From Thermoactinomycetaceae bacterium (GTDB lineage: Bacteria; Bacillota; Bacilli; Thermoactinomycetales; Thermoactinomycetaceae), in contig JANWJM010000106.1 of assembly GCA_025449475.1 (NCBI GenBank), positions 1 through 6,829 on the forward strand: a stretch of DNA of 6,829 nt. The letters run 5' to 3'. The notes below the pieces were generated by a model. It made no database searches and was not told the DNA's origin. It saw only the letters and a list, made by a program, of their open reading frames with translations. The translations under genes were made by a program, and so were the position numbers. The stretch's first letter is position 1, and the number at the start of each line of letters is the position of its first letter. This document shows positions 1-5,268 of this stretch, one piece after another.

Positions 1-13
1 AGAAGTATGATAT

Positions 14-19
14 TATAAT
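14..19 (+). promoter_or_regulatory. -10 box of the ssrA promoter
   Basis: A perfect TATAAT lies 19 bases before the mature 5' end of the tmRNA at 39. The matching -35 would fall just left of the window. Transcription would begin near 26, so the primary transcript should carry a short 5' leader of about 13 bases for RNase P to remove. The hexamer is seen directly; its role is inferred from position. Confidence 0.65.
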
Positions 20-38
20 AGAGTATGACTCGTTCCTA

Positions 39-402
39 GGGGGCGTTTTTGGGATTCGACGGGGATGGGACGTGCGTAAGTAGCGAGCCGAGGGGTTGCG
101 TCCTCGTAAAAATCGCAAAAGCCAAATGTAACTGGCAAACAAGAAGAAAATCTCGCTCTAGCTGCTTAATTATACCAGCTAGGACCAGTTGCTCCATCGC
201 CTACGTGGAGTAGCCGGTCTTAGATCAAGTAGGCTAGCTGAACGGTTGGCTACAGACCGGGAAGCGAAACATTTGTAGCTGGCCGCGTTAATGGCCTGTC
301 ACTGGGCGATTGGTGTGGTGAGAAAACATACAGTGACTGCGCTCGGAGAAGCTTGCGTGGCGTCATCTTCGGACAGCGGTTCAACTCCGCTCGCCTCCAC
401 CA
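39..402 (+). ncRNA. ssrA: tmRNA (transfer-messenger RNA)
   Basis: This RNA rescues ribosomes stalled on mRNAs without a stop codon: it enters the A site charged with alanine together with SmpB, then serves as template for a degradation tag. The ends form a 7-bp acceptor stem, GGGGGCG (39-45) with CGCCTCC (392-398), followed by ACCA. The third pair is G-U, the alanyl-tRNA synthetase identity pair. GGGATTCGAC follows the acceptor 5' side as in other tmRNAs, and the T arm is AGCGG-TTCAACT-CCGCT. The reading frame runs from GGC at 134 to TAA at 167-169 and encodes GKQEENLALAA, preceded in the finished tag by the alanine carried by the RNA itself. The bases before the resume codon, TAACTGGC, match the Bacillus/Staphylococcus arrangement. 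At 364 nt it is a normal one-piece tmRNA. It is co-transcribed with the tRNA 11 bases downstream. smpB often lies upstream but is outside the window. Confidence 0.98.
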
Positions 403-413
403 CCATCCACCAT

Positions 414-489
414 GCTGACATAGCTCAGTTGGTAGAGCACTTCACTCGTAATGAAGGGGTCGCAGGTTCGAATCCTGTTGTCAGCACCA
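414..489 (+). tRNA. tRNA-Thr, anticodon CGT
   Basis: This is a complete 76-nt cloverleaf with encoded CCA. The acceptor stem is GCTGACA/TGTCAGC with discriminator A. The D stem is GCTC/GAGC with loop AGTTGGTA. The anticodon stem is CTTCA/TGAAG with loop CTCGTAA, which puts CGT at positions 34-36, reading the threonine codon ACG. The variable loop is GGGTC, and the T arm is GCAGG-TTCGAAT-CCTGT with one G-U pair. It lies 11 bases after the tmRNA CCA end with no promoter or terminator between them, so the two RNAs probably come from one precursor. Confidence 0.97.
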
Positions 490-492
490 AGT

Positions 493-520
493 AAAACCCT
501 TGAGTAATCAAGGGTTTTTT
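493..520 (+). terminator. Rho-independent terminator of the ssrA-tRNA-Thr unit
   Basis: An 11-bp perfect stem, AAAACCCTTGA (493-503) with TCAAGGGTTTT (508-518), has a GTAA loop and ends in a run of six T. It starts four bases after the tRNA CCA. The symmetry of the stem means it could also act weakly on the minus strand. Confidence 0.9.
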
Positions 521-525
521 GTGTT

Positions 526-555
526 TTGTAAGAGGGACACGGTTCAGAGTAGAAT
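526..555 (+). promoter_or_regulatory. Candidate sigma-A promoter for the MATE gene
   Basis: TTGTAA (526-531, four of six matches to TTGACA) and TAGAAT (550-555, five of six to TATAAT) are separated by 18 bases and lie directly after the upstream terminator. The predicted start near 562 would leave an unusually long untranslated leader. A second weak -10 candidate, CATAAT at 777-782, lies much nearer the gene but has no convincing -35. Confidence 0.35.
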
Positions 556-777
556 CAATGATGTTTGCTGAGAGAGAAAGCTCGCGTCATCCAAAGTGAC
601 TGAACAGATTTCTCATCGATATGCTGATATACTGAAGACGGGTCAGTCAACGGTGTGTCATGATTTGTTTGCTTCGTTGGATCGATCATGGGGATCATAT
701 CGAACTGGCTGGTTCTTTGCATCGTCCATCGTCATGCCAAAAAATTGCTCGTGGAAAATAGAATTTGCTGAATCGAC

Positions 778-792
778 ATAATTTGAAATTAT
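778..792. promoter_or_regulatory. 7-1-7 palindrome upstream of the MATE start
   Basis: ATAATTT-G-AAATTAT is a perfect inverted repeat with a single central base, ending 7 bases before the ribosome binding site. The 7-1-7 layout resembles binding sites of Fur-family repressors, but the bases do not match the PerR or Fur consensus closely, and an AT-rich palindrome can arise by chance. It overlaps the weak CATAAT -10 candidate, so an operator role is possible. Confidence 0.25.
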
Positions 793-812
793 CAATTGAA
801 GGTGGTTATTTT

Positions 813-2165
813 GTGAAGAACAATCAGCATGATTTCACAAAGGGAAATATTTGGAAACAACTGATTGTCTTTTCGGGTCCCATTCTATTAGCAAACTTGT
901 TACAAGCCTCTTTTCAATTTATTGATAGCTTATGGGTGGGCAATCTGCTTGGATCGAATGCACTTGGGGCTGTAAATATTTCTGGTACGATTTTGTTTAT
1001 TGCTTTGTCGTTTGTCCTTGGAATCAACAATGCCGCCTTAACCATCTTGTCACAGCAAACAGGGAAGGGATCCGAAGAAGGATTAAGGCGATATATGAAT
1101 GCGTTTGTCGTGATCCTGACAATCGCTTCTGTCATTTTCGCAGTCTTAGGTGTTCTATTTGTGGAACCATTGCTTCAACTTCTTGGCACACCGAATGAAA
1201 TGGTTGCACTGGGGAAAGCTTATTTAACCATTAACTTTGTTGGAATATTTTTTTTATTTGGCTATAACTTTATCAGCACTGTGATGCGGGCGCTCGGCGA
1301 TAGCCAAACACCGCTATTGTTTGTATCGCTTGCTGTTCTTTTGAATGCTGTCTTGGATCCACTTTTGATTTCCGTTGTGGGGTGGGGGGTACACGGGGCT
1401 GCTATTGCAACCGTTGCTTCACAAGGAATTGCCCTACTCTACGGGATCATTCACATCCTGCGATGGAAGAAGGCGCCATTTACGATTCCCAGACTCCCTT
1501 CCTGGGAGGAGACGCGTCTGATTTTATCATTGGGTATCCCCGCTGGCTTACAAATGGCTGTGATATCGGCGGGATCCGCAGCAATTTTGAGAGTGGTGAC
1601 CAGCTTTGGCGGTTCTGTCGTGGCTGGATTTAGCGCAGCTCAGCGGCTCGATAGTTTGCTGTTGCTACCAGCTCATGCCCTATCAACAGCAGTCAACAGT
1701 ATGGCAGGTCAAAATATCGGGGCTGGAAACTGGATGCGTGTTTCGAAAATTGCCAAGTATAGCATCATCAGCAATTTGTCGGTCATGTTCACAATCGCCA
1801 TCATGGTGATTGTGTTTGCGGAGTTGGGTGTTCGTTTGTTTATCGATCAACCGGAAGCGGTGCGGTTTGGGAAAACCTATTTACAAATTATTGCGCTCTA
1901 TTATCCATTTCTCGGAATCAACTTTATGTTAAACGGAGTGGTACGTGCAGCGGGAGCGATGTACCAAGTCCTGATATTAAATATTATTTCGTTTTGGATA
2001 CTCCGTTTTCCACTCACCGCGTTGTTCTCACATTACTTCGGTGAAATCGGTATCGGTTTTGGGATGGGTGTAAGCTTTATGATGAGCAGTGGTTTTGCGT
2101 TTGCATACTATCGATTGGGCAAGTGGCGTGAAAAAGAGTTGTTCCAAGATCAAAAAGCCAAATAG
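813..2165 (+). CDS. MATE-family multidrug/toxin efflux transporter
   Basis: Predicted inner-membrane antiporter of 450 residues, which would export organic cations or drugs in exchange for Na+ or H+; the substrate cannot be read from sequence. The GTG at 813 is preferred over the ATG at 765 because AAGGTGG (799-805) sits 7 bases before it and the family homology begins there (residues 11-50, with the usual VG motif after the conserved Asp in FIDSLWVG, Asp38). The protein is almost entirely hydrophobic segments, consistent with about 12 helices in two halves. The second half carries the family pattern GIPAGLQ, then AAQRLDSLLLLPAHALSTA, GQNIGAGN and VVRAAG. The length is normal. It stands alone after its leader and converges on the chbG-type gene, with only 14 bases between the two stop codons. 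YoeA/YisQ-like MATE proteins of Bacillus are plausible relatives, but I cannot assign an ortholog. Confidence 0.93.
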   Translation: MKNNQHDFTKGNIWKQLIVFSGPILLANLLQASFQFIDSLWVGNLLGSNALGAVNISGTILFIALSFVLGINNAALTILSQQTGKGSEEGLRRYMNAFVVILTIASVIFAVLGVLFVEPLLQLLGTPNEMVALGKAYLTINFVGIFFLFGYNFISTVMRALGDSQTPLLFVSLAVLLNAVLDPLLISVVGWGVHGAAIATVASQGIALLYGIIHILRWKKAPFTIPRLPSWEETRLILSLGIPAGLQMAVISAGSAAILRVVTSFGGSVVAGFSAAQRLDSLLLLPAHALSTAVNSMAGQNIGAGNWMRVSKIAKYSIISNLSVMFTIAIMVIVFAELGVRLFIDQPEAVRFGKTYLQIIALYYPFLGINFMLNGVVRAAGAMYQVLILNIISFWILRFPLTALFSHYFGEIGIGFGMGVSFMMSSGFAFAYYRLGKWREKELFQDQKAK

Positions 2166-2179
2166 AAGAGGGAAACGAA

Positions 2180-2986
2180 TCAAGGAGATTCATGGAGCTG
2201 GTGATAGTTGATGAGTCGGATATTCCGGCTTTTTATTTCTTCTCGTAAGGGTTTACTTGTGAAGCGATCCAGCTCCTTTTCCCGTTCCTGGAGCCAACTT
2301 GAGAGATGTTTTAACAGATGATCCACATATCCGGGATGACAATTAAGCTCAGTTACTCCCGGTTGTAATTGATGCAAGTGTCTAAGAATACGTTTCATTC
2401 CATCGATGTGAAAATATTCATCGCCAATAAAATAGTCGGTGGTCTTCGGATGATCGATTGGGAGAGCGGATCGATCGGAATGGAATCCCGTAACGGATGG
2501 CTGGGAGACAGGCTGGATAGCAAAGGTATGCCTCATGGGAATCCCTTGTTTGTGCGCTAAAGTGGATAATGGTTTATAAACTTGGGGAAATCGTTGAATA
2601 TAGTGGTGGCTATCGATATGGGTGATAGGCAAATCTGTTTGTTGGATGCGTTGCCACTGATATTCGAGTTCGATTTGCACCTCGTTTTGCTGCCAATTTG
2701 GTGTTAAGCCGGGATGAAAGGAGCGAAAGAAACCATTGTCGTCGACTAGTGATGGGATTTGTTCGAGAGTTGGAGTAAGGGGTTGCCCCGTTGTGAGATT
2801 AAAGTGGAACCCTACCCCTAATGAGGGAGTACGTTGGGCAAATTCAACTGCTTCGTCGAAGCCTGGTGTATTGACCATAAGTGAGGTGCTGGTCACGATC
2901 CCTTTTCGATGAGCTTCCAAAATCCCCCGATTGACACCCGGTGTTAATCCAAAATCATCGGCATTAATTATCAGATAATCGTTCAT
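2180..2986 (-). CDS. YdjC/ChbG-family carbohydrate deacetylase
   Basis: Predicted metal-dependent hydrolase of 268 residues. Characterised ChbG members remove an N-acetyl group from chitobiose-type oligosaccharides, but the substrate here is inferred from family only. Motifs in order: NADDFG at residues 8-13 (Asp10, Asp11); GVGFHFNLT with His61; THIDSHH at 122-128 (His123, Asp125, His127, His128); and ELNCHPGY at 213-220. The Asp and two of the His residues fit the metal-binding set of the family. Length is typical. The ATG at 2986 is chosen because GAAAGGAT lies 7 bases upstream; an in-frame TTG seven codons earlier has no ribosome binding site. No signal peptide is visible, so it should be cytoplasmic. 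No chitobiose PTS or glycosidase genes are nearby, unlike the E. coli chb operon, so it appears to be a single-gene unit. The chbG symbol is withheld because the family includes several subtypes. Confidence 0.92.
   Translation of the reverse strand: MNDYLIINADDFGLTPGVNRGILEAHRKGIVTSTSLMVNTPGFDEAVEFAQRTPSLGVGFHFNLTTGQPLTPTLEQIPSLVDDNGFFRSFHPGLTPNWQQNEVQIELEYQWQRIQQTDLPITHIDSHHYIQRFPQVYKPLSTLAHKQGIPMRHTFAIQPVSQPSVTGFHSDRSALPIDHPKTTDYFIGDEYFHIDGMKRILRHLHQLQPGVTELNCHPGYVDHLLKHLSSWLQEREKELDRFTSKPLREEIKSRNIRLINYHQLHESP
2214..2234 (+). terminator. Probable terminator of the MATE gene, inside the convergent CDS
   Basis: AGTCGGA (2214-2220), loop TAT, TCCGGCT (2224-2230) form a 7-bp stem with one G-U pair, followed by a run of five T (2230-2234). 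It lies 48 bases past the MATE stop codon, within the last codons of the convergent deacetylase gene, so the two 3' ends would overlap. The stem is short, so strength is uncertain. Confidence 0.55.
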
Positions 2987-3030
2987 CGTATATCCTTTCT
3001 TGCTCAATATTTTTTTATCCCTTTAAATAT

Positions 3031-3047
3031 ATGATAAAAGAAATCAT
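3031..3047. repeat. Short inverted repeat ATGAT-N7-ATCAT upstream of the deacetylase gene
   Basis: Five-base arms ATGAT (3031-3035) and ATCAT (3043-3047) flank seven bases, 45 bases upstream of the deacetylase start and near where its minus-strand promoter should be. A similar pair with four-base spacing occurs before the P450 gene. A regulatory role is possible, but the arms are short and AT-rich. Confidence 0.2.
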
Positions 3048-3108
3048 TTCTCCATCTCTCCATAAAGAGTGTAGGGTAGATATATGGTAAATCAACGAGA
3101 TCCGATAT

Positions 3109-3143
3109 GCGCACTCATTCGAGCGAGTTTATGCGCTTTTTTT
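3109..3143 (+). terminator. Orphan rho-independent terminator-like hairpin
   Basis: GCGCA (3109-3113) pairs with TGCGC (3132-3136). Inside it CTC (3114-3116) can pair with either nearby GAG. A run of seven T follows (3137-3143). The orientation is plus, yet the next gene upstream on that strand is the MATE gene, which ends almost 950 bases earlier beyond the antisense deacetylase gene. It may end a small untranslated transcript starting in this gap, or stop read-through toward the next gene. Confidence 0.45.
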
Positions 3144-3216
3144 GTTGTGAGAGATCAATATCGAGGGGCAAAAATGACCACAACCCGATAGAAAACTTTC
3201 TAAAACAAATTATTAT

Positions 3217-3225
3217 TGATATAAT
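3217..3225 (+). promoter_or_regulatory. Extended -10 promoter of the 177-codon gene
   Basis: TGATATAAT is a perfect extended -10 (TG-N-TATAAT). With a 17-base spacer the -35 region would be TTTCTA (3197-3202), which is poor, as is common for extended -10 promoters. Transcription would start near 3232, giving a leader of about 36 bases that includes the AAAGGATG ribosome binding site. Confidence 0.6.
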
Positions 3226-3267
3226 TTTAAAGGTTATATCACCATTTAATAGAAAGGATGATGGAAT

Positions 3268-3801
3268 ATGCCTCGTATGATGTCGATTTTTAGCAACATT
3301 AAAGAGGTAGAGAAGGTATTGGAGCTCTATGATAAGGAGATTTTCCCCATTTTATTTACATATCCAGGCGTCCACCATTGTGAATTACATAAAATTACAT
3401 ATTTAAGCCCGGATTACCCAGAAGAATTATCCAAGATTCAAATCATTTTTGAAACCCATTTTGAAACCTATGAATCATTAACTAACTTAATTAACTCTCC
3501 GGAAGGAGAAGAAATTATGAAAATTATGGCAGAAAATGATATTGGGGATTATTATATGTACTGGTCCGAAGTGAGAGAGATCGAAAGAGGACACTATAAT
3601 CCTAATGCTAAAAACGCTCCTCCTGATTTAGACGAACTATCCGCTTCCTTGGAGTCTATGCGAAAATTGGTGGCAGAGAAGTGCTCCGACATCCGAAAGG
3701 AAAGATTGTTTATTGCACTACAAGACTTGCAGACAGAGCTGAATTTTTTAAAGCTCAGGGAGGAGGATACAAGCGAAGAGGAGGATACAAGCGAAATTTG
3801 A
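3268..3801 (+). CDS. Hypothetical protein with EthD/ABM-like N-terminal half and acidic repeat tail
   Basis: I do not recognise this 177-residue protein. The first 100 residues have the alternating pattern of a dimeric alpha/beta-barrel domain of the EthD or antibiotic-biosynthesis-monooxygenase type: a helix at 11-24, PGVHHCELHKI at 33-43, a strand near 56-63 (SKIQIIFE), ETYESLTNLINSPEGEEIMKIM at 66-87, then YYMYWSEV. This assignment rests on fold-like pattern, not on a catalytic motif. A Pro/Asn-rich linker (110-120) leads to a helical, possibly coiled-coil segment (121-164) and a charged tail with EEDTSE repeated twice. No signal peptide or membrane segment is present. The start is supported by AAAGGATG at 3253-3260. 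By eye its coding sequence is more AT-rich than its neighbours, which might hint at acquisition. It converges on the P450 gene. In Rhodococcus ethD sits with a P450 gene, so a shared role is conceivable but unproven. Confidence 0.8.
   Translation: MPRMMSIFSNIKEVEKVLELYDKEIFPILFTYPGVHHCELHKITYLSPDYPEELSKIQIIFETHFETYESLTNLINSPEGEEIMKIMAENDIGDYYMYWSEVREIERGHYNPNAKNAPPDLDELSASLESMRKLVAEKCSDIRKERLFIALQDLQTELNFLKLREEDTSEEEDTSEI
3760..3795 (+). repeat. Perfect 18-bp tandem duplication in the 3' end of the gene
   Basis: GAGGAGGATACAAGCGAA occurs twice head to tail (3760-3777 and 3778-3795) without a single difference, encoding EEDTSE twice just before the final Ile codon and stop. Identity at synonymous positions suggests a recent slippage or duplication event. 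Copy number may vary between strains. Confidence 0.95.
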
Positions 3802-3804
3802 TCA

Positions 3805-3847
3805 AGGAAGAGAAGAGCTTTTGCTTGTCAAAAACTCTTCTCTTCCT
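3805..3847. terminator. Long hairpin between convergent genes, possible bidirectional terminator
   Basis: Arms AGGAAGAGAAGAG (3805-3817) and CTCTTCTCTTCCT (3835-3847) pair perfectly over 13 bp. After a C/A mismatch the stem continues with TTTTG (3819-3823)/CAAAA (3829-3833) around a five-base loop. It starts four bases after one stop codon and ends 20 bases before the other. Neither side has a proper T-run, so it may act as an mRNA 3'-end protector or a weak terminator serving both genes. Confidence 0.6.
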
Positions 3848-3867
3848 ATTATCGATCGATTCATCAT

Positions 3868-5022
3868 TTAAGCGCTTCGGCGTTTAAATAAAATCGGGAG
3901 GCCTTTAAGGCTATAGTGTATGGTACTTGCATGGAATTCTAATTGGGTATCGGGTTGAAGGCGGATCTGCTCAACTTTTGCTAACAGATGTCCGAGGGCA
4001 ATGCGTGATTCCAATCGAGCCAAAGGTGCGCCGACACAGAAGTGGATGCCATGTCCAAAGGAGCTGATTAGATGAAGGTTTTTACGATGAATATCAAAGA
4101 CTTCTGGATTGGGAAATACGGTTTCATCATGGTTGGCTGCGCCCATCCAAGAATTGATATAGTCTCCTTTTTTGATGAGTTGACCACCCAATTCCACATC
4201 TTTCAAAGCGATTCGATTCAGGCTTTGAATAGGCGCTCGATAACGTAAAACCTCATTAATGAATTTCGGTAAATCTTCCGGATGTTGCTGGAGATGCTCT
4301 TGCAATTCAGGTCGTTCGGTCAGTGTTAATACTGAATTTGCGATTAAGTTTACCGTTGTTTCATTCCCTGCTACGAGAATCACGATACACATTGCGAGCA
4401 GTTCTTTGGGTGTGAGTTTTTGTCCATCGACTTCAGCCTGAATAAAGTATGAAATGAGATCATCTTTGGGTTGAGCGGTTCTTTCTTCGATTAATTCTAA
4501 GAAATAATCGGAAACTTCTTTAAGTGCAGCTAAGTAAGCCTTTCCATCTTCATCCGCTAAATTGGATGAGAGCCGTTTCCCCCAATTTTGAAATTTCTCC
4601 ATGTTTGAGAAGGGGACACCTAATAGTTTTGCGATGACGTAAATGGGAATGGGTGTTGAATAGTATTTGACGAGATCCATATGTTCATTTTCTAAGTGTG
4701 GTGTAAGAAGTTCCTCACTAATCTGTTGGATCATGGGTTCTAACCGTTTTAAAGCAGATGCTGAAAAAGGGGAAGCGACAACGGTTCGAAGAAACTTATG
4801 ATGAGGAGGGTCCATATTATTAATAGCGGCGGATAGTGGGTTATCCGAGATCGGCACGACTTGAGCGGAAAACGTTTTGTAATCACTCATGACTCGCTTT
4901 ACATCGTTGTAGCGAAAGACATGCCAAGCTCCTTTGGCACCAAAATTGAGCTGAAAATCGGGATCATAGTAGACAGGACGTTCTTTTTGCATTTTTCGAT
5001 ACCATTCAAATTGATGATGCAT
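3868..5022 (-). CDS. Cytochrome P450, CYP109-like
   Basis: Soluble class-I type bacterial P450 of 384 residues, predicted to hydroxylate a hydrophobic substrate (fatty acids, terpenoids and steroids are known for CYP109 enzymes) using electrons from a ferredoxin or flavodoxin pair not encoded here. All core elements are present: DPPHHKFLR in the C helix (71-79), the I-helix oxygen-activation motif VAGNETT (217-223, with Glu221-Thr222), EVLR of the ExxR motif (257-260), and the haem loop FGHGIHFCVG (322-331) with Cys329 as iron ligand, followed by APLARLE. Similarity to Bacillus CYP109B1 (YjiB) is suggested from remembered motifs, not from a search. The N-terminus is about 20 residues shorter than usual, but the ATG at 5022 follows an ideal AGGAGG, so I keep this start. 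It is monocistronic, with an inverted repeat at its promoter suggesting regulation by a dimeric repressor. Confidence 0.95.
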   Translation of the reverse strand: MHHQFEWYRKMQKERPVYYDPDFQLNFGAKGAWHVFRYNDVKRVMSDYKTFSAQVVPISDNPLSAAINNMDPPHHKFLRTVVASPFSASALKRLEPMIQQISEELLTPHLENEHMDLVKYYSTPIPIYVIAKLLGVPFSNMEKFQNWGKRLSSNLADEDGKAYLAALKEVSDYFLELIEERTAQPKDDLISYFIQAEVDGQKLTPKELLAMCIVILVAGNETTVNLIANSVLTLTERPELQEHLQQHPEDLPKFINEVLRYRAPIQSLNRIALKDVELGGQLIKKGDYINSWMGAANHDETVFPNPEVFDIHRKNLHLISSFGHGIHFCVGAPLARLESRIALGHLLAKVEQIRLQPDTQLEFHASTIHYSLKGLPILFKRRSA

Positions 5023-5045
5023 ATGTGGCCTCCTGAGAAGATAAT

Positions 5046-5059
5046 ATGATAAAAATCAT
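5046..5059. repeat. Short inverted repeat ATGAT-N4-ATCAT in the P450 leader
   Basis: ATGAT (5046-5050) and ATCAT (5055-5059) flank AAAA, between the P450 -10 box and its ribosome binding site. The half-sites equal those found before the deacetylase gene but with different spacing. It may be a small leader hairpin or a binding site; chance cannot be excluded. Confidence 0.2.
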
Positions 5060-5070
5060 GCTCTTTTATT

Positions 5071-5076
5071 ATTATA
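5071..5076 (-). promoter_or_regulatory. -10 box of the P450 promoter
   Basis: ATTATA on the plus strand reads TATAAT on the minus strand, 48 bases upstream of the P450 ATG. The -35 region at the expected distance (about 5094-5099, TTTTTA on the minus strand) is poor and lies inside the large inverted repeat, which suggests that the promoter depends on a regulator. Confidence 0.5.
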
Positions 5077-5080
5077 CAAT

Positions 5081-5111
5081 ATACTATCAATAATAAAAAT
5101 ATTGGTAGTAT
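5081..5111. promoter_or_regulatory. Candidate operator: 12-bp inverted repeat at the P450 promoter
   Basis: Arms ATACTATCAATA (5081-5092) and TATTGGTAGTAT (5100-5111) are complementary at 11 of 12 positions around a seven-base centre. The element covers the -35 and spacer region of the P450 promoter and lacks a T-run, so it looks like an operator for a dimeric regulator (TetR- or MarR-like) and not a terminator. No regulator gene is present in the window. P450 genes under TetR-type repressors are known in Bacillus (BM3R1), which makes this plausible. Confidence 0.5.
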
Positions 5112-5223
5112 TGCATGTGATGGGAAATTGCCGTCCAATCTGCCTATTTCGAAATCATGGAGTTAAAATTTTCATCGATCTCTTTATTATTTTAAAATCC
5201 GGGGAGTCATGAGGGAGAACAAT

Positions 5224-5256
5224 AAAAAAAGAGCCATTCCTATGGAATCGCTCTTT
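5224..5256 (-). terminator. Rho-independent terminator of ppiB
   Basis: On the minus strand AAAGAGC and ATTCC pair with GGAAT and GCTCTTT (plus-strand arms 5228-5240 and 5244-5256) with a single C/C (minus G/G) mismatch, a three-base loop and a run of seven T (5230 down to 5224). It lies 13 bases after the ppiB stop codon and separates ppiB from the P450 gene. Confidence 0.88.
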
Positions 5257-5268
5257 ATAATATACAGA

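Larger units (their letters stand above)
521..812. other. Gene-poor leader region before the MATE gene
   Basis: This 292-base gap has no supported gene. A GTG-initiated frame of 61 codons (596-781, plus) and an ATG frame of 55 codons (722-555, minus) overlap antisense to each other, and neither has a Shine-Dalgarno sequence. A possible sigma-A promoter lies at 526-555, which would give the MATE mRNA a leader of about 250 bases. The leader contains a spaced inverted repeat CGATATG (617-623)/CATATCG (696-702) and a palindrome just before the start codon. I see no T-box core sequence, no recognised riboswitch consensus and no attenuator hairpin with a T-run. Confidence 0.5.

Noticed and set aside
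291..494. Plus-strand 67-codon frame
   Set aside because: It lies across the 3' half of the tmRNA and the whole tRNA-Thr gene; the sequence is explained by those RNAs.
402..520. Integration (att) site at the tmRNA or tRNA 3' end
   Set aside because: Both RNA ends are intact, no second copy of either 3' end lies downstream in the window, and no integrase is present.
555..722. Minus-strand 55-codon ATG frame (MQRTSQFDMIP start)
   Set aside because: The amino-acid composition looks protein-like, but there is no ribosome binding site, no clear promoter and no dedicated terminator; conservation would be needed to accept it.
596..781. Plus-strand 61-codon GTG frame before the MATE gene, considered as a leader peptide or small gene
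   Set aside because: No Shine-Dalgarno sequence near the GTG, no recognisable family, and an equally open antisense frame over the same bases.
765..812. Upstream ATG start for the MATE protein at 765
   Set aside because: No ribosome binding site there; the extra 16 residues do not fit the family N-terminus, whereas AAGGTGG precedes the GTG at 813.
521..812. T-box or guanidine riboswitch upstream of the MATE gene
   Set aside because: No TGGNACC T-box core, no guanidine-I consensus blocks and no terminator/antiterminator pair could be found.
3084..3191. Plus-strand 35-codon frame (MVNQRDPIC start) in the divergent gap
   Set aside because: The orphan terminator hairpin and its T-run lie inside the frame, and the ribosome binding site (AGGG) is weak.
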